DNA of 64,000 nt from Fervidicola ferrireducens (GCF_001562425.1 NZ_LOED01000001.1:1-64000), one strand, 5' to 3'; numbered from the stretch's first letter, positions 50,473 through 62,627 are shown. Numbers and translations are program-made. Notes: a model not told the origin generated them from the sequence alone.

Positions 50473-51011
50473 GCATTATCAGCGATACCCACGGAAGTTC
50501 GACGGCTTTCAGAAAAGCTCTTGAAATTTTAGGCCAGTGCGATATCATACTCCACGCCGGAGATGTGCTGTACCACGGTCCCCGAAATCCCCTGCCGGAA
50601 GGTTATAATCCGAAAGAACTATCGGAAATTATAAATAGCGTCCAAACTCCGATGCTCATATCTGCCGGCAACTGCGATGCCCCTATCGATCAGATGCTCA
50701 TTTCCGTTCCGCTTCTGTCGCCGTATTCGATGCTCTGCTTTGACGGTAAAAAGCTCCTTTTGACCCATGGCCATGATATGGAGGAAAAAGCTCTTGAAGA
50801 GCTTGCAATGAAGTGGAAGGTAGATATAGTGGTCACCGGTCACACGCACGTGAAGGATATAAAAATATTGCCGGGACTTTTACACGTAAATCCCGGATCG
50901 TGCTCGCTCCCCAAGGACGGCATTCCGTCGGTCGCATTGATAGATGGTAAAGAGGTCCATCTCATAGACCTGAATACAGGCCAATCCATAAAGTCAGCAA
51001 ACCTCGACTGA
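50463..51011 (+). CDS. YfcE/MJ0936-family metallophosphoesterase
   Basis: 182 residues of the calcineurin-like phosphoesterase fold: IGIISDTHGSS (metal site D-x-H), LHAGDVLYHG, SAGNCDAPID, LLTHGHDME and VTGHTHVKD are the five family motifs. The substrate of this group is not certain (phosphodiester activity is known for YfcE). Start ATG overlaps the cca end by 10 nt, so the two are translationally coupled. Confidence 0.92.
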   Translation: MRIGIISDTHGSSTAFRKALEILGQCDIILHAGDVLYHGPRNPLPEGYNPKELSEIINSVQTPMLISAGNCDAPIDQMLISVPLLSPYSMLCFDGKKLLLTHGHDMEEKALEELAMKWKVDIVVTGHTHVKDIKILPGLLHVNPGSCSLPKDGIPSVALIDGKEVHLIDLNTGQSIKSANLD

Positions 51012-51018
51012 AAAAGAA

Positions 51019-51063
51019 AAAGCCCCAAGCAGAGCAGAGATTCGCATTTAAGCTTGGGGCTTT
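51019..51063. terminator. Bidirectional terminator between the phosphoesterase and purD
   Basis: AAAGCCCCAAGC / GCTTGGGGCTTT, 12-bp stem with 21-nt loop. It overlaps the last codons of purD. Minus strand continues TTTTTCTTTTTC, plus strand TTATTACTTTT, so it can serve both genes. Confidence 0.85.
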
Positions 51064-52319
51064 ATTACTTTTCCTATATCCTTCCTAAAGTGCATTCCTT
51101 CAAAGTAAATCTTCGACGCCGCCCTGTAAGCGTTGTCTCTTGCCTCTTCTTCGGTCTTACCCAAAGCGGTGACGCCCAGTACCCTTCCGCCCGCAGTTAC
51201 CACTTTCCCGTCTTTTAAAGCCGTCCCGGCATGAAAAACGACGGCTCCTTCTTTTTCCGCGTCCTCTATTCCTGTTACTTCCTTTCCTTTTTCAAAAGCA
51301 CCGGGATAGCCTCCTGACGCGAGGACTACGCAGACCGCCTTCTCCTTGCTCCATTCGATGTCGGCTTCGGAAAGCCTTCCCTCCAAAACCTTGATAATTA
51401 TCTCCACAAGGTCGGTATTTAGCCTCGGCAAAACCGACTGGGTTTCGGGATCGCCAAAGCGGCAGTTAAACTCAAGAACCTTCGGCCCTTTCGAAGTCAG
51501 CATGAGGCCTGCATAAAGCACTCCTTTAAATGGAGCACCTTCCTTTTCCATGGCTTCAAGGGTCTTCTGGATTATATTTTTTCTCACGTATTCCGAAACA
51601 TCATCTGTGTAATAGTATGCAGGTGAAACGGCCCCCATACCCCCCGTATTGGGGCCTTCATCCCCATCAAAAACCCTTTTGTAATCCCTGCTGCTCTCCA
51701 TAATCTTTGCGGTTTTCCCATCGCAAAAAGCCATTACGGTAACTTCGCGGCCCTCTAGAAATTCTTCAATAACTATACGCCTGCCGGCCTTTCCGAAAAC
51801 TCCATCCTTCATCATTGCCTTAATAGCATTTTTTGCTTCTTCCCTTGTCTTTGCCACCACGACCCCTTTTCCGGCCGCAAGGCCTTCTGCCTTAACCACA
51901 ATGGGTATGTTAGAATTTTCTACATATCGGAGTGCCTTTTCATAATCGTCAAATACCTCATATTCAGCAGTGGGTATTCCGTATCTTTTCATGAGATTTT
52001 TCGCAAAAACCTTGCTCCCTTCGATTTGGGCTGCTGCTTTATTCGGTCCGAAAATCTTCAGCTTTCTTTTTTCGAACTCGTCAACAATGCCCTCCACCAG
52101 CGGCGCTTCAGGTCCCACTACAGTAAGGTCTATGCCTTCCTTTTCTGCAAAATCCGCAATTTTTTCGATATCTTCGGCTTTAATGTCCACGCATTCTGCA
52201 AGTTCCGAAATGCCTGCATTGCCGGGAGCTGAATATATCTTCTTTACGTAAGGACTCTGGGCTATCTTCCAGACAAGGGCGTGTTCTCTTCCCCCGCCAC
52301 CAACTACAAGTACTTTCAT
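51048..52319 (-). CDS. purD: Phosphoribosylamine-glycine ligase
   Basis: Second step of purine synthesis: phosphoribosylamine + glycine + ATP to GAR. 423 residues of the ATP-grasp type; MKVLVVGGGGREHALVWKIA at the start, then AEGLAAGKGVVVAKTREEA and GPNTGGMGAVSPA. Last gene of the purine operon, 15 nt after purH. AGG-AGGAAAG site before ATG 52319. No odd features. Confidence 0.97.
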   Translation of the reverse strand: MKVLVVGGGGREHALVWKIAQSPYVKKIYSAPGNAGISELAECVDIKAEDIEKIADFAEKEGIDLTVVGPEAPLVEGIVDEFEKRKLKIFGPNKAAAQIEGSKVFAKNLMKRYGIPTAEYEVFDDYEKALRYVENSNIPIVVKAEGLAAGKGVVVAKTREEAKNAIKAMMKDGVFGKAGRRIVIEEFLEGREVTVMAFCDGKTAKIMESSRDYKRVFDGDEGPNTGGMGAVSPAYYYTDDVSEYVRKNIIQKTLEAMEKEGAPFKGVLYAGLMLTSKGPKVLEFNCRFGDPETQSVLPRLNTDLVEIIIKVLEGRLSEADIEWSKEKAVCVVLASGGYPGAFEKGKEVTGIEDAEKEGAVVFHAGTALKDGKVVTAGGRVLGVTALGKTEEEARDNAYRAASKIYFEGMHFRKDIGKVIKPQA

Positions 52320-52334
52320 AGACTTTCCTCCCTT

Positions 52335-53891
52335 TTAATGCCTGAAGTGCCTTATCCCTGTAAAGACCATGGCTATGCCTTTTTCATCGGCAGCCCTTAT
52401 GGAGTCTTCATCGCGGACGGATCCGCCGGGCTGGATTATAGCGGTAATTCCAGCAGCCGCTGCGGTCTCTACAACGTCCGAAAATGGGAAGAAAGCGTCG
52501 GAGGCCAGCACTGCACCTTTTGCCTTATCCTTTGCCCATGCTATGCTTTGCTGGGTAGGCCATATTCTGTTTACCTGTCCCATCCCTATTCCGACAGTAA
52601 CTTTATCTTTTGCAAGGACTATCGCATTGGATTTTACGTGCTTTACTACTTTCCAAGCAAATAGCAGATCCTTCATTTCCTCCGGGGTGGGAGCCCTTCT
52701 CGTCACCACTTTGAGGTCCTTTTCGTCGAAATCCTCCACATCTGGATCCTGCACTAAAATTCCGCCGCTTACCCTCTTTAAGTCCCATCGTGTATATTTT
52801 CTACCTTTCATCTCGACCTCGAGAAGTCTCAAGTTCTTTTTCGCTTTTAGTAATTCTAATGCATCCGGCTCGAATTCCGGCGCTATCACTATCTCTAGGA
52901 ATATCTTAGAAAGTTCTTCTGCGGTTTTTATATCCACCGTTCGATTTAATGCTACTATCCCCCCGAAAATCGAAACCGGATCAGCTTCGTAGGCCTTTAA
53001 TAATGCCTCGTGCAAATCCCTGCCGCACGCCACGGCACAAGGATTGGTGTGCTTTATAGCTACGGCACAGGGCTCGTCAAATTCCAACACCAGTGACAAT
53101 GCCGCATCGGCATCGTTTATGTTGTTGAATGAAAGCTCTTTTCCCGAAAGCTTTCTTGCCCCGGCGATGGTGCCCGATATCTCCCCCATTTCCCTGTAAA
53201 AGGCCGCCTTCTGGTGAGGATTTTCGCCGTAGCGGAGGTCCTGGACCTTTTCAAATGTCAGTGTTAGGTTTTTAGGAAAGATATCTTTTTCCTGAGTTTC
53301 CTCTGCCAAAACAGTCCTTCTCAAATAATCGGAAATCATGGCATCGTAATGAGCAGTATGCTCGAAAACCTTGAGCGCGAGTCTCCTTCTCAGTTCCCTA
53401 CTCACATCACCTTTACTTTTAAGCTCTTCCAGCACCACTTCGTAATCTTCAGGATCGCAGATCACTATCACGTTTTCATGATTTTTCGCTGCAGAGCGGA
53501 GCATTGCCGGGCCGCCGATGTCTATATTTTCAATAGCTTCTTCAAAGGTGACACCTGGTTTTTCGATGGTCTGTTTGAATGGATACAGGTTCACCGCCAC
53601 AAGGTCAATCGGCTCTATGCCAAGCTCACTAATTTGTTTCATGTGAACTTTGTTTTCCCTCAGCGCCAGCAATCCGCCGTGAATTTTGGGGTGGAGGGTT
53701 TTAACCCTACCGTCCAAAATTTCCGGAAAACCTGTAACTTCCGATACGGGAATAACCTCTACGCCGCTTTCCGAAAGGAGCTTTGCGGTTCCTCCGGTAG
53801 AAATTATCTCGACCCCAAGTTCCTTCAATGCCTTTGCAAACTCTACGATGCCGGTTTTGTCGGAAACCGAAATCAAGGCCCGCCTGATCAT
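52335..53891 (-). CDS. purH: Bifunctional AICAR transformylase / IMP cyclohydrolase
   Basis: Last two steps to IMP. 518 residues: an N-terminal MGS-like cyclohydrolase domain ([28 protein letters not shown]) and C-terminal transformylase ([36 protein letters not shown]). Uses 10-formyl-THF, linking the operon to the one-carbon pool. AAGGAGG before ATG 53891. Confidence 0.97.
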   Translation of the reverse strand: MIRRALISVSDKTGIVEFAKALKELGVEIISTGGTAKLLSESGVEVIPVSEVTGFPEILDGRVKTLHPKIHGGLLALRENKVHMKQISELGIEPIDLVAVNLYPFKQTIEKPGVTFEEAIENIDIGGPAMLRSAAKNHENVIVICDPEDYEVVLEELKSKGDVSRELRRRLALKVFEHTAHYDAMISDYLRRTVLAEETQEKDIFPKNLTLTFEKVQDLRYGENPHQKAAFYREMGEISGTIAGARKLSGKELSFNNINDADAALSLVLEFDEPCAVAIKHTNPCAVACGRDLHEALLKAYEADPVSIFGGIVALNRTVDIKTAEELSKIFLEIVIAPEFEPDALELLKAKKNLRLLEVEMKGRKYTRWDLKRVSGGILVQDPDVEDFDEKDLKVVTRRAPTPEEMKDLLFAWKVVKHVKSNAIVLAKDKVTVGIGMGQVNRIWPTQQSIAWAKDKAKGAVLASDAFFPFSDVVETAAAAGITAIIQPGGSVRDEDSIRAADEKGIAMVFTGIRHFRH

Positions 53892-53904
53892 ATCGAATTC
53901 CTCC

Positions 53905-54531
53905 TTATTCTTTTATAAAAACCCGTCTTCCCACGACTTCCAACTTTTTTTCCGCAAAAAGCCTTATTGCTTCCGGAAGAAGTTCATGTTCCACTTCAAG
54001 CACCCTTTTTGCAAGAATCTCCGGAGTATCATCATCCTTTACTTCTACGGCCTTTTGTAAAATTATGGGACCTGTATCCGTCCCTTCGTCCACAAAGTGA
54101 ACTGTTGCACCTGTAACTTTTACTCCGTACTCCAAAACCGCCTTATGCACGCGGAGTCCGTAATAACCTTTGCCGCAAAAGGCGGGTATGAGGGAAGGGT
54201 GGATGTTTATTATCCTGCCGGCAAAAGCCCTAACGAAGTGCGGCGAAAGCACTTTTATGTAACCCGCCAGTATAACGAGTTCCACCTTCGCTTCTTTTAG
54301 CTTTTTAATCATCGCCTCTTCGTATTCCATTTTCGAAAGGTATCTTTCCGGGCAAATTGCCACACTTTCGATATTGTTGTCCCTTGCCCTTTTTAGGGCG
54401 TAAGCATCTTCCCTGCTGGATATTACAATTTCAATGGAAGCATTTAACTTCCCAGCTTTTATGCTGTCGATTATCGCCTGAAGATTAGTGCCGCTTCCAG
54501 AAACTAGAACTCCAAGTTTCAAGGCCGGCAA
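53905..54531 (-). CDS. purN: Phosphoribosylglycinamide formyltransferase
   Basis: Formylates GAR with 10-formyl-THF. 208 residues. [19 protein letters not shown] (substrate site) and the catalytic segment [16 protein letters not shown] with [18 protein letters not shown] (Asn, His, Asp triad) are present. TTG start at 54531 (or TTG 54522) overlaps the end of purM by 13 nt or 4 nt, so it is coupled. Confidence 0.95.
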   Translation of the reverse strand: MPALKLGVLVSGSGTNLQAIIDSIKAGKLNASIEIVISSREDAYALKRARDNNIESVAICPERYLSKMEYEEAMIKKLKEAKVELVILAGYIKVLSPHFVRAFAGRIINIHPSLIPAFCGKGYYGLRVHKAVLEYGVKVTGATVHFVDEGTDTGPIILQKAVEVKDDDTPEILAKRVLEVEHELLPEAIRLFAEKKLEVVGRRVFIKE

Positions 54532-55556
54532 AATACCACCCCGCCTTCGCCCTTTACGACTTTGCCGATAATCCAGGCTTTAAATCCCAAAGCCTTGGAT
54601 AATTTCAAAGCTTCGTCCGCTTCTTCTTCGGGTATGACGATGGCAAAACCTATCCCCATGTTGAACGTCCGGTACATCTCGCGATCATCTACATTCCCCA
54701 TTCTCTGAAGCATCGAAAATACCGGCGGGATATCCCAAGACCCCTCGTAAATTCTGAATTCCAGACCCTGAGGTAAAATTCGGGGCAGGTTTTCAAAAAA
54801 TCCTCCGCCTGTTATATGGGCCATTCCGTGAATGCGAAGACTTAACAATTTTTTTACAGCTCCTACATAGATGCAGGTAGGGGTAAGAAGTTCTTCTCCC
54901 AAAGTCTTCCCGAATTCTTCTACATAGCTTTCTACGCTCAATTTGCCTATTTCGAAAAATATTTTCCTTGCCAGGGAATAACCGTTGCTGTGCAGTCCCG
55001 AGGAAGAAAGACCGATTACCACATCCCCTTCTTTTATTTTGGAACCATCCACAATCTTATCCTTGTCCACAATCCCTACTGCAAAACCTGCCAGGTCGTA
55101 TTCGCTTTCTTCGTAAAATCCCGGCATTTCGGCGGTTTCACCGCCGACTAAGGCACAGTTTGCCATCTTGCAGCCTTTGGCCACTCCCTTTACTATTTCT
55201 TCTATCTTTTCCGGCACAATCCTTCCCGTAGCGATATAGTCCAGGAAAAAAAGCGGCTCGGCGCCGTGAACTGCTATATCGTTGACGCACATCGCCACAC
55301 AGTCTATCCCCACCGTATCGTGTTTGTCCATCATGAAGGCTATCTTGAGCTTGGTCCCAACTCCGTCAGCACCCGACACCAAAACGGGATGGGTGTAATT
55401 TTTTAGATCTAGCTCAAAAAATCCGCCAAAGCCGCCTATATCACCAAGAACTCCTTTACGGTATGTGGAGCGCACATGGGATTTCATGAGCTCCACAGCC
55501 CTATTCCCTGCATCCACGTCAACGCCGGCATCCCGGTAGGTTATTTTCTCTTTCAC
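54519..55556 (-). CDS. purM: Phosphoribosylformylglycinamidine cyclo-ligase
   Basis: Closes FGAM to AIR with ATP. 345 residues. TYRDAGVDVDAGN (N-terminal signature), GVGTKLKIAF, LVGGETAEMPG and HITGGGFFENLPRIL are present. GTG 55556 follows AGGGGAG. 12 nt after purF. Confidence 0.96.
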   Translation of the reverse strand: MKEKITYRDAGVDVDAGNRAVELMKSHVRSTYRKGVLGDIGGFGGFFELDLKNYTHPVLVSGADGVGTKLKIAFMMDKHDTVGIDCVAMCVNDIAVHGAEPLFFLDYIATGRIVPEKIEEIVKGVAKGCKMANCALVGGETAEMPGFYEESEYDLAGFAVGIVDKDKIVDGSKIKEGDVVIGLSSSGLHSNGYSLARKIFFEIGKLSVESYVEEFGKTLGEELLTPTCIYVGAVKKLLSLRIHGMAHITGGGFFENLPRILPQGLEFRIYEGSWDIPPVFSMLQRMGNVDDREMYRTFNMGIGFAIVIPEEEADEALKLSKALGFKAWIIGKVVKGEGGVVFCRP

Positions 55557-55568
55557 AAAACATCTCCC

Positions 55569-56975
55569 CTAACATTTCTCGAAAAGATATTTTTTTCTTT
55601 CTCCCGGAACTTTCAAGGGATATTCCCCTGAAAAACAGGCGGTGCAAAACTTTTCACAGCTATAGCCAGTAGATTTTATGAGGCCATCCAGGCTTAAAAA
55701 GCCGAGGCTGTCTGCTCCGATATATTTTCTTATCTCTTCTACATTATGGGTTGCAGCGATCAATTCTTTTTGGGAAGAAGTATCTATTCCAAAATAGCAG
55801 GAGTGAGTTACTGGAGGTGAGCTAACCCTTACGTGAACTTCCTTTGCACCCGTATCCTTTAACATCTTTATTATCTGGCCGCTGGTCGTACCCCTCACTA
55901 TTGAATCGTCTACCAGAACCAAGCGTTTTCCTTTCACCTCGGATTTTAGGGCATTTAGCTTCAGCATTACCCCCAAACTCCTCAGCTTCTGGCTCGGCTG
56001 GATAAAAGTCCTTCCTATATAGCGGTTCTTTATGAGTCCGAAGCCGAAGGGTATTCCCGACTGAGCCGAATACCCCATGGCTGCCACTGTTCCGGAATCC
56101 GGAACCCCCACCACCAGGTCTGCATCCGCCGGATGTTCCAAAGCTAAAATCCTGCCGCTTTCCCACCTTGCCCTGTAAACATTTATGCCATCTATAGTGC
56201 TGTCGGGCCTTGCAAAGTAAACGAATTCGAATATACAAAGGGAATTTTTCTCTTGACATTTGTACTTGACGCTTTTTATGCCGTGGCTGTTTATGACCAC
56301 AATCTCGCCGGGTTCTACATCCCTTATGAACTCAGCTCCTATGGTGTCGAAAGCGCAGCTCTCGGAAGCAAGCACAAAAGAACCGTTGTACTTCCCAAGG
56401 CATAGGGGTCTAAAGCCATTCGGGTCCCTCACGCCGATCAGGCTGTTTTCTGTCATTATGACCAGAGCGTAAGCTCCTTTTATCCTATCCATACATCCTT
56501 TTATCGCTTCAACTATGTCTTTTGATGCCTCCCTCGCGATGAGAAATGCAATTATTTCGCTATCTACCGTTGTTTGAAATACGGCTCCGCTTTGTTCTAA
56601 CTCGTACCTCAACTCATAGGCGTTTACCAGATTTCCGTTATGGGCGACAGCAAGATAGCCGTTTTTATATCTCACCACCAGAGGCTGGGCATTGCTTAAA
56701 CTATTAGAACCGGTTGTGGAGTATCTCACGTGCCCGATGCCGATGTGCCCCGAGAGTCTATCGAGTACTCTTTCCGTAAATACTTCTGACACAAGGCCGA
56801 GGTCTTTATGGTAGTCGATACCGTTTCCAGAACTCACGGCAATGCCAGCGCTCTCCTGCCCCCGGTGCTGAAGGGCATAAAGGCCGTAATACAGGGTTCT
56901 ACCAAGACTCGGGTCTTCCACATTGGAATATATCCCTATAACACCACACGCTTCTTTTAATTTTTCTTCCATCAT
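55569..56975 (-). CDS. purF: Amidophosphoribosyltransferase
   Basis: First committed purine step: PRPP + glutamine to phosphoribosylamine. 468 residues. After a short propeptide the catalytic Cys is in [12 protein letters not shown], with the glutaminase domain ([13 protein letters not shown]) followed by the PRTase domain with [14 protein letters not shown]-type PRPP loop. C-terminal cysteines ([19 protein letters not shown]) match the [4Fe-4S] of the Bacillus type. ATG 56975 overlaps purL's TGA as ATGA; a longer start upstream is unlikely. Confidence 0.96.
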   Translation of the reverse strand: MMEEKLKEACGVIGIYSNVEDPSLGRTLYYGLYALQHRGQESAGIAVSSGNGIDYHKDLGLVSEVFTERVLDRLSGHIGIGHVRYSTTGSNSLSNAQPLVVRYKNGYLAVAHNGNLVNAYELRYELEQSGAVFQTTVDSEIIAFLIAREASKDIVEAIKGCMDRIKGAYALVIMTENSLIGVRDPNGFRPLCLGKYNGSFVLASESCAFDTIGAEFIRDVEPGEIVVINSHGIKSVKYKCQEKNSLCIFEFVYFARPDSTIDGINVYRARWESGRILALEHPADADLVVGVPDSGTVAAMGYSAQSGIPFGFGLIKNRYIGRTFIQPSQKLRSLGVMLKLNALKSEVKGKRLVLVDDSIVRGTTSGQIIKMLKDTGAKEVHVRVSSPPVTHSCYFGIDTSSQKELIAATHNVEEIRKYIGADSLGFLSLDGLIKSTGYSCEKFCTACFSGEYPLKVPGERKKYLFEKC

Positions 56976-59185
56976 TCTTCTACCTTTCGCTCCAAAGATT
57001 TGCTCCATATATCGGCCATCTCCTCGACGGAAAGCTCGATTTTCTTAAAGCCGCCTTTCGAATCTTTAACGTTAATCCTAAAATACTCCGGCACGACACG
57101 ACCCAACACCATAGCTTTAACGCCCGTTTCATCTGCAAGCTCAATTAAAGCCGGAAGGTTTTCTTCTTTTAAACTGACTACTATCCTGGATTGCCCTTCT
57201 CCGAAAAGCAGCGCATCAGCTCTTATGTCAGACGTTATCTCCCCTTCAAAGCCAAGATTCCCGGTAATGCAGGATTCTGCTATCGCTACGGCAAGCCCTC
57301 CTTCCGACACATCGTGGGCTGAACTTAAAATTCCCTTTTTTATTGCCTTCAGGCAGCAAAGATGAAGCCGCTTTTCACGTTCCAAATCGACTCTGGGGGG
57401 TTTTCCACCCTGGATACCAAAAATCACCCTCAAATATTCCGAAGCGCCCATTTCATCGCTGTTTTCACCCAAAAGGACAACTATGTCTCCCGGATTTTTA
57501 AACGCCATGGTGCAGCGCTTTTTTACATCTTCCAAAAGCCCCACCATTCCTATAACCGGCGTGGGGAATATTACCCTGCTGCTACTTTCATTGTAAAAGC
57601 TAACGTTGCCGCTTACCACCGGAATCTCTAAGGCCTTCGCGGCTTCTGAAATTCCGTCTATGCATTTTTCAAACTGGTAATACACTTCAGGATTTTCCGG
57701 ACTTCCGAAATTGAGGCAATCCGTTATGGCAAGGGGTTTTGCCCCCGTTACCACAAGATTCCTTGCCGCTTCGGCCACCGCCTGTTTCCCGCCTTCGTAA
57801 GGGTCGAGATAGCAGTAAAGCCCGTTGCAGTCGGTGGTGAGCGCTATCCCCTTTTTAGTACCCTTTATCCTCAAAACTGCCGCATCGGAACCCGGGGGAA
57901 CCACAGTGTCGGTGCGGACAGTATGGTCGTACTGCTGGTAAACCCATGCTTTGCTCGCTATGTTGGGAGATGCCAAAAGCCTGAGAAGCACTTCGCTCAA
58001 ATTTTCCGGAATTTCTATTTTTGAATAATCCAGATCCTGCACATCCATGTACACCGGCCTTTTGCCTTCACGCTTTATCACCGGCGCCCCTTCTGCCAGC
58101 GACTTTGCCGGAACCTCAGCCACTATTTTGCCGTTTTCCAGGACCCTGAGCATCCCGTCGCCAGTTACCTCGCCTATTTTCACGGCGTACAGGTCCCATT
58201 TTTCAAATATCCTCTTTACATCTTCCTCATGACCTTTTTCTACTATAATCAACATGCGCTCCTGGGATTCCGAAAGCATCACCTCGTAAGGAGTCATCCC
58301 TTTCTCGCGCCTGGGAACCAGCGCGACGTCCAGCTCTATCCCGGTACCCGCCCTTGCAGCGGTTTCGGAACACGCCGATGTAAGGCCGGCAGCCCCGAGG
58401 TCCTGAATTCCCACCACCCATTTTTCCTTTAAAAGCTCCAGGCACGCTTCAAGCAGCAGTTTTTCCATGAAGGGGTCCCCTACCTGCACCGAAGGCCTTT
58501 TTGATTCTGATTCTTCGGACAGCTCTTCGGATGCAAAGCTGGCCCCGTGAATTCCGTCCCTTCCAGTTGCAGCTCCAACGAGCATTACGGAATTTCCAAC
58601 GCCTTGCGCTTTACCCTTTATTATATCGTCGTGGCGGATTATTCCGACGCACATGGCATTGACCAGAGGATTATCCTTGTACGCATCGTTAAAATAGGTT
58701 TCGCCACCCACTGTGGGTATCCCCATGCAGTTTCCGTAATCCGCTATCCCGGAAACCACTCCACTCAAGAGGTACTTAACCCTTGGATCATCCAGTTCCC
58801 CGAACCTCAGGGAATCCAAAAGCGCTATCGGCCTTGCCCCCATGGCAAAAATGTCGCGGATTATGCCCCCCACGCCGGTAGCCGCTCCCTGATAGGGCTC
58901 CACCGCGGATGGATGGTTATGGCTTTCTATCTTGAGCACCACCGCCAGGTTATCCCCTATATCGACGATACCCGCGTTCTCACCTGGCCCCTGGAGCACG
59001 TGAGGTGCTATTGTGGGAAATCTCTTCAAAAGCGGTTTTGAATTTTTGTAGCTGCAGTGTTCCGACCACATTACGCTGTACATTCCAAGCTCCACATCGT
59101 TAGGTTCACGTCCGAGCGTCTGGACTATAAGGTTGTACTCCTCGTCCGTAAGTCCCAGCTTTTTAGCTTCTTCTGCTTTTCCCAA
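56972..59185 (-). CDS. purL: Phosphoribosylformylglycinamidine synthase, large subunit
   Basis: Converts FGAR to FGAM using ammonia from PurQ. 737 residues, the small Bacillus-type PurL that needs PurQ and Pur[49 protein letters not shown] and VGGETYFND are family segments. TTG start at 59185 behind GGGGAGGG, overlapping purQ by 23 nt. Confidence 0.96.
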   Translation of the reverse strand: MGKAEEAKKLGLTDEEYNLIVQTLGREPNDVELGMYSVMWSEHCSYKNSKPLLKRFPTIAPHVLQGPGENAGIVDIGDNLAVVLKIESHNHPSAVEPYQGAATGVGGIIRDIFAMGARPIALLDSLRFGELDDPRVKYLLSGVVSGIADYGNCMGIPTVGGETYFNDAYKDNPLVNAMCVGIIRHDDIIKGKAQGVGNSVMLVGAATGRDGIHGASFASEELSEESESKRPSVQVGDPFMEKLLLEACLELLKEKWVVGIQDLGAAGLTSACSETAARAGTGIELDVALVPRREKGMTPYEVMLSESQERMLIIVEKGHEEDVKRIFEKWDLYAVKIGEVTGDGMLRVLENGKIVAEVPAKSLAEGAPVIKREGKRPVYMDVQDLDYSKIEIPENLSEVLLRLLASPNIASKAWVYQQYDHTVRTDTVVPPGSDAAVLRIKGTKKGIALTTDCNGLYCYLDPYEGGKQAVAEAARNLVVTGAKPLAITDCLNFGSPENPEVYYQFEKCIDGISEAAKALEIPVVSGNVSFYNESSSRVIFPTPVIGMVGLLEDVKKRCTMAFKNPGDIVVLLGENSDEMGASEYLRVIFGIQGGKPPRVDLEREKRLHLCCLKAIKKGILSSAHDVSEGGLAVAIAESCITGNLGFEGEITSDIRADALLFGEGQSRIVVSLKEENLPALIELADETGVKAMVLGRVVPEYFRINVKDSKGGFKKIELSVEEMADIWSKSLERKVEE

Positions 59186-59888
59186 TTTTTACCCTCCCCT
59201 CGAGGTATTCTAAAATGGACATAAAAAGCCTCTTTCCATCGGTATTCCCCAGAATCTCTTCAGCGCAGCGCTCCGGATGGGGCATCATCCCGAGGACATT
59301 TCTTTCTTCGTTTAAGATCCCCGCTATGTTCTCCGCCGATCCGTTGGGATTCGCTTCGTCTGTAATATTGCCTTTTTCGTCAGAATAGTAAAATACGATT
59401 CTATCCTCTCTTTTTAGCCTCTCTATAGTATCGGCATCGGCGTAATAATTGCCCTCACCGTGGGCTATGGGCATTTTTACCACTTCTCCTGGCAGGTACA
59501 TGTTCGTGAAAGGTGAATCGGCTGTACCCACTTTCAGGTATACGTCATGGCAGTGAAACTTGAGGTCTCTGTTTTTCATCATTGCCCCCGGAAGGAGTCC
59601 TGCCTCAAGGAGGATCTGAAATCCGTTACATATGCCGAGAATAAGCTTCCCCTTTTCGGCAGCTTTATAGACGCTGTCCATCGCCGGCGAGAACCTCGCG
59701 ATGGCACCTGCCCTCAAATAATCGCCGTAGGAAAATCCCCCCGGCAGGATGATGAGATCAAAGTCCTCAGCAGAAAACCTTTCTTTGTGGAATACGTATT
59801 CTGTGGGCTGACCGAGGACGTCCTTCCATACATGAAAACAGTCCACATCGCAATTAGATCCGGGGAAAACTATTACGGCACACCTCAT
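59163..59888 (-). CDS. purQ: Phosphoribosylformylglycinamidine synthase, glutaminase subunit
   Basis: Provides ammonia from glutamine to PurL. 241 residues of the class I glutaminase type. [12 protein letters not shown] at the start; the nucleophile Cys is in [17 protein letters not shown] (about 87); the His-Glu pair lies in [13 protein letters not shown]. Overlaps purS by 4 nt (ATGA). Confidence 0.96.
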   Translation of the reverse strand: MRCAVIVFPGSNCDVDCFHVWKDVLGQPTEYVFHKERFSAEDFDLIILPGGFSYGDYLRAGAIARFSPAMDSVYKAAEKGKLILGICNGFQILLEAGLLPGAMMKNRDLKFHCHDVYLKVGTADSPFTNMYLPGEVVKMPIAHGEGNYYADADTIERLKREDRIVFYYSDEKGNITDEANPNGSAENIAGILNEERNVLGMMPHPERCAEEILGNTDGKRLFMSILEYLEGRVKIGKSRRS

Positions 59889-60136
59889 ATACTTTCCTCC
59901 ACCACTTCAAAGCTGAAATCTTCAAGAACCGGGTTTGCAAGAAGCTTTTCACACATCATCCTTACCTTAGCCTTTGCTTCTTCCAAGTTACCGGCTTTAA
60001 GTTTCACCTCTATCAATTTCCCAACCCGAACGTCCTCAGCTTCAAAGCCAAGATGATTCAAAGCGCCCTTTATTGCGGCTCCCTGCGGGTCGAGCACACC
60101 ATTTTTGAACCTAACGCATATTTTTGCATTAAACAT
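59885..60136 (-). CDS. purS: Phosphoribosylformylglycinamidine synthase, PurS subunit
   Basis: 83-residue bridge between PurL and Pur[21 protein letters not shown] and [14 protein letters not shown] match the family. 34 nt after purC, ends in the purQ start. Small but clearly real from order and similarity. Confidence 0.93.
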   Translation of the reverse strand: MFNAKICVRFKNGVLDPQGAAIKGALNHLGFEAEDVRVGKLIEVKLKAGNLEEAKAKVRMMCEKLLANPVLEDFSFEVVEESI

Positions 60137-60170
60137 TGCAATTCCCCCAAAACTATTAATATTTTGATTT

Positions 60171-60875
60171 TCACGATTTAATTCGGCTCAGTATTTCTTT
60201 ATACGCCTCTTCTACATTGCCGAGGTCTCTTCTGAAGCGGTCCTTGTCAAGCTTTTCCATGGTTTTTGCATCCCAGAAGCGGCACGTATCAGGAGAAATC
60301 TCATCAGCAACCAAAATTTCGCCTTTAAATCTCCCGAATTCCAGCTTGAAATCCACCAGGATTATATTTTTCTTGATGAGGAATTGGCTCAATATTTCAT
60401 TTACTTTGAAGGAAGTTTCCTCAATGAAAGCTATCTCCTCTTTGGTGGCTAAATCCATTGCCAGTGCATGGTATGCGTTTATCATCGGATCGCCTAGTTC
60501 ATCGCTTTTATAGCAAAATTCCAAGACCGGACTTTTTAGTTTCGTTCCCTCCTGAAGTCCGAGCCTTTTCGCCATGCTCCCCGCCGCCAAATTCCTCACT
60601 ATTACTTCGAGCGGCAGTATCTTCACCGCTTTTACCAGCATCTCCCTATCGCTTAGAAGTCTTTCGAAATGGGTTTTAACGCCATTTTCTTCTAAAATCT
60701 CAAAGAAAACCGCAGAAATTTTGGTGTTAAGTTCACCTTTGCCCTTTATCGTCCCCCTTTTTTGCCCGTTGAACGCCGTAGCGTCATCTTTGAATTCCAT
60801 TACGTAAAAATCCTCATCTTCTGTGCGGTAAACCCTTTTTGCCTTGCCTTCGTAAATCAATTCCAGCTTTTTCAT
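60171..60875 (-). CDS. purC: SAICAR synthetase
   Basis: Joins CAIR and aspartate with ATP. 234 residues. [35 protein letters not shown] and [20 protein letters not shown] are the standard segments. Overlaps the purE stop (TAATG). Confidence 0.97.
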   Translation of the reverse strand: MKKLELIYEGKAKRVYRTEDEDFYVMEFKDDATAFNGQKRGTIKGKGELNTKISAVFFEILEENGVKTHFERLLSDREMLVKAVKILPLEVIVRNLAAGSMAKRLGLQEGTKLKSPVLEFCYKSDELGDPMINAYHALAMDLATKEEIAFIEETSFKVNEILSQFLIKKNIILVDFKLEFGRFKGEILVADEISPDTCRFWDAKTMEKLDKDRFRRDLGNVEEAYKEILSRIKS

Positions 60876-61405
60876 TAATTGTTCACTTCCCTTTCCTTTA
60901 AATATTCCCTATACCCAATATTTTCCATTCTGGCTGCCTTCTCTTCCACTTCTTTTTTCATCTTTTCCTTGTATTCCGCAACCTTTTTCTTAATTTCGGG
61001 GTACTTTATGCCCAGAATCTCTGCAGCCAAAATCCCGGCATTTTTTGCATTGTTTATCGCCACCGTGGCCACCGGTACCCCCGGCGGCATCTGAACTATC
61101 GACAAAAGGGAGTCCATCCCCTCGAGTGACGACGTCTTTACCGGGACGCCTATTACCGGCAAAGGCGTAATCGATGCCACCATCCCGGGAAGATGAGCCG
61201 CCCCGCCCGCTCCGGCGATTATCACTTCTATGCCCCTTTTGTCGCAGTTTTTGGCATAATCAAACATTCTCTCGGGAGTCCGGTGGGCCGAAACTATCGT
61301 TAGTTCAAAATCGATGCCGAATTCCTCGAGAATCTTGGCTGCCTCCTGCATTACGGGCAAATCGGAATCGCTCCCCATGATTATGCCTACCAGCGGTTTT
61401 TCCAT
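60875..61405 (-). CDS. purE: N5-carboxyaminoimidazole ribonucleotide mutase
   Basis: Moves the carboxyl group of N5-CAIR to give CAIR. 176 residues. [20 protein letters not shown] and [15 protein letters not shown] followed by [15 protein letters not shown] define class I PurE, which fits the presence of purK. 4 nt after purK. Confidence 0.97.
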   Translation of the reverse strand: MEKPLVGIIMGSDSDLPVMQEAAKILEEFGIDFELTIVSAHRTPERMFDYAKNCDKRGIEVIIAGAGGAAHLPGMVASITPLPVIGVPVKTSSLEGMDSLLSIVQMPPGVPVATVAINNAKNAGILAAEILGIKYPEIKKKVAEYKEKMKKEVEEKAARMENIGYREYLKEREVNN

Positions 61406-61409
61406 ATCA

Positions 61410-62543
61410 TTACCTCGCTTTCACCTTTAATATGTTCTTCGCCTTTTGGGCCTTTTCAATGGCCTTTTCCACATCGTCATCGATTACCGTCACATGTCCC
61501 ATTTTCCTGTAAGGCCGGGTTATCTTTTTGCCGTAAAAGTGAAAGTACAGTCCCTCTATGGAAAGTGCCTCCTCGAATCCCTCTACCAACGGTATTCCAT
61601 CATATCCTTCTTCCCCTAAAAGATTCACCATCACGGCAGGAGAAAGCAGTTTGGTGGAGCCTAGCGGCAGACCGCATATGGCCCTTATGTGCTGTTCGAA
61701 CTGGCTTGTGGCACAAGCTTCGATGGTGTAGTGGCCGGAATTGTGGGGCCTCGGAGCGACTTCGTTTACCAATATCTTTCCTTTTTTGTCCAAAAACATT
61801 TCCACCCCTAAAACACCCACACCGTCTAGTGCTTTGACAACTTCTTTTGCAATTTCCATTGCTCTTTCTTCCAAATCTTTTTCTATTCTGGCAGGAGCTA
61901 TTACCATATCGCATATATTGGCTCTTTCATCAAAGATCATCTCCACGACTGGATAGCATCTGATTTCCCCTTTGGTGTTCCTTGCCACCATAACTGCCAG
62001 TTCTTTTTCTATATCGACCAATTCTTCCACATAAGAGTCGGTGTGAAGTGCCTTTGCCATATCTTCTTCGGACCTAATAACGGCCACTCCTCTTCCATCG
62101 TATCCGCCTTTCCTGGCTTTTTGGACGAGCGGAAATCCGAACTTTTTAAATTCCTCGATGGTTACTTGTTCGATTTTCATAAATCTGGCAACAGGAATTC
62201 CCGCTTTTTTAAGTATCTCCTTTTGAGCCAATTTATCCTGGATGACCTCCAAAAGGTAAGGCGAAGGAAGTATGCTGTATCCTTTGTCTTGCAGCCTTTT
62301 AAGCGGTTCCGTCGCTATATGCTCAATGTCGTACGTCGCCACATCGCTTTGCTTTATAAGTTCTTCTAGTTTTTCTTCGTCGTAAAAATTTCCGACTATC
62401 TGTATATCCGAAACAGAAGATGCAGGACAACCGAGCGTCGGATCCAATACGCTTACAAAAAAGCCCATTTTCTTGGCCTCTTGCGCCATCATCTTCCCCA
62501 GCTGCCCGCCGCCTATGATGCCAATTCTAGGAAAGCCCTTCAT
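61410..62543 (-). CDS. purK: N5-carboxyaminoimidazole ribonucleotide synthase
   Basis: Makes N5-CAIR from AIR, bicarbonate and ATP. 377 residues of the ATP-grasp type. [18 protein letters not shown] at the start, then [15 protein letters not shown] and [20 protein letters not shown] 62543 follows AGAGGATGGG; a longer upstream frame is the riboswitch leader and not coding. First gene of the operon and thus first controlled by the guanine riboswitch. Confidence 0.96.
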   Translation of the reverse strand: MKGFPRIGIIGGGQLGKMMAQEAKKMGFFVSVLDPTLGCPASSVSDIQIVGNFYDEEKLEELIKQSDVATYDIEHIATEPLKRLQDKGYSILPSPYLLEVIQDKLAQKEILKKAGIPVARFMKIEQVTIEEFKKFGFPLVQKARKGGYDGRGVAVIRSEEDMAKALHTDSYVEELVDIEKELAVMVARNTKGEIRCYPVVEMIFDERANICDMVIAPARIEKDLEERAMEIAKEVVKALDGVGVLGVEMFLDKKGKILVNEVAPRPHNSGHYTIEACATSQFEQHIRAICGLPLGSTKLLSPAVMVNLLGEEGYDGIPLVEGFEEALSIEGLYFHFYGKKITRPYRKMGHVTVIDDDVEKAIEKAQKAKNILKVKAR

Positions 62544-62604
62544 CCCATCCTCTTTCAATGCGGCCGACCTCCAAATCACGTAATAAAACGTAATAAAAAA
62601 AATT

Positions 62605-62627
62605 AAGGTAGAGGAAATCTCTACCTT
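62605..62627 (-). terminator. Riboswitch-controlled terminator before purK
   Basis: Minus strand AAGGTAGAG-N5-CTCTACCTT then AATTTTTTTT. It lies between the guanine aptamer and purK. The aptamer's 3' P1 strand (AAGGGGTAG) can pair with its 3' arm, giving a plausible antiterminator. Confidence 0.85.
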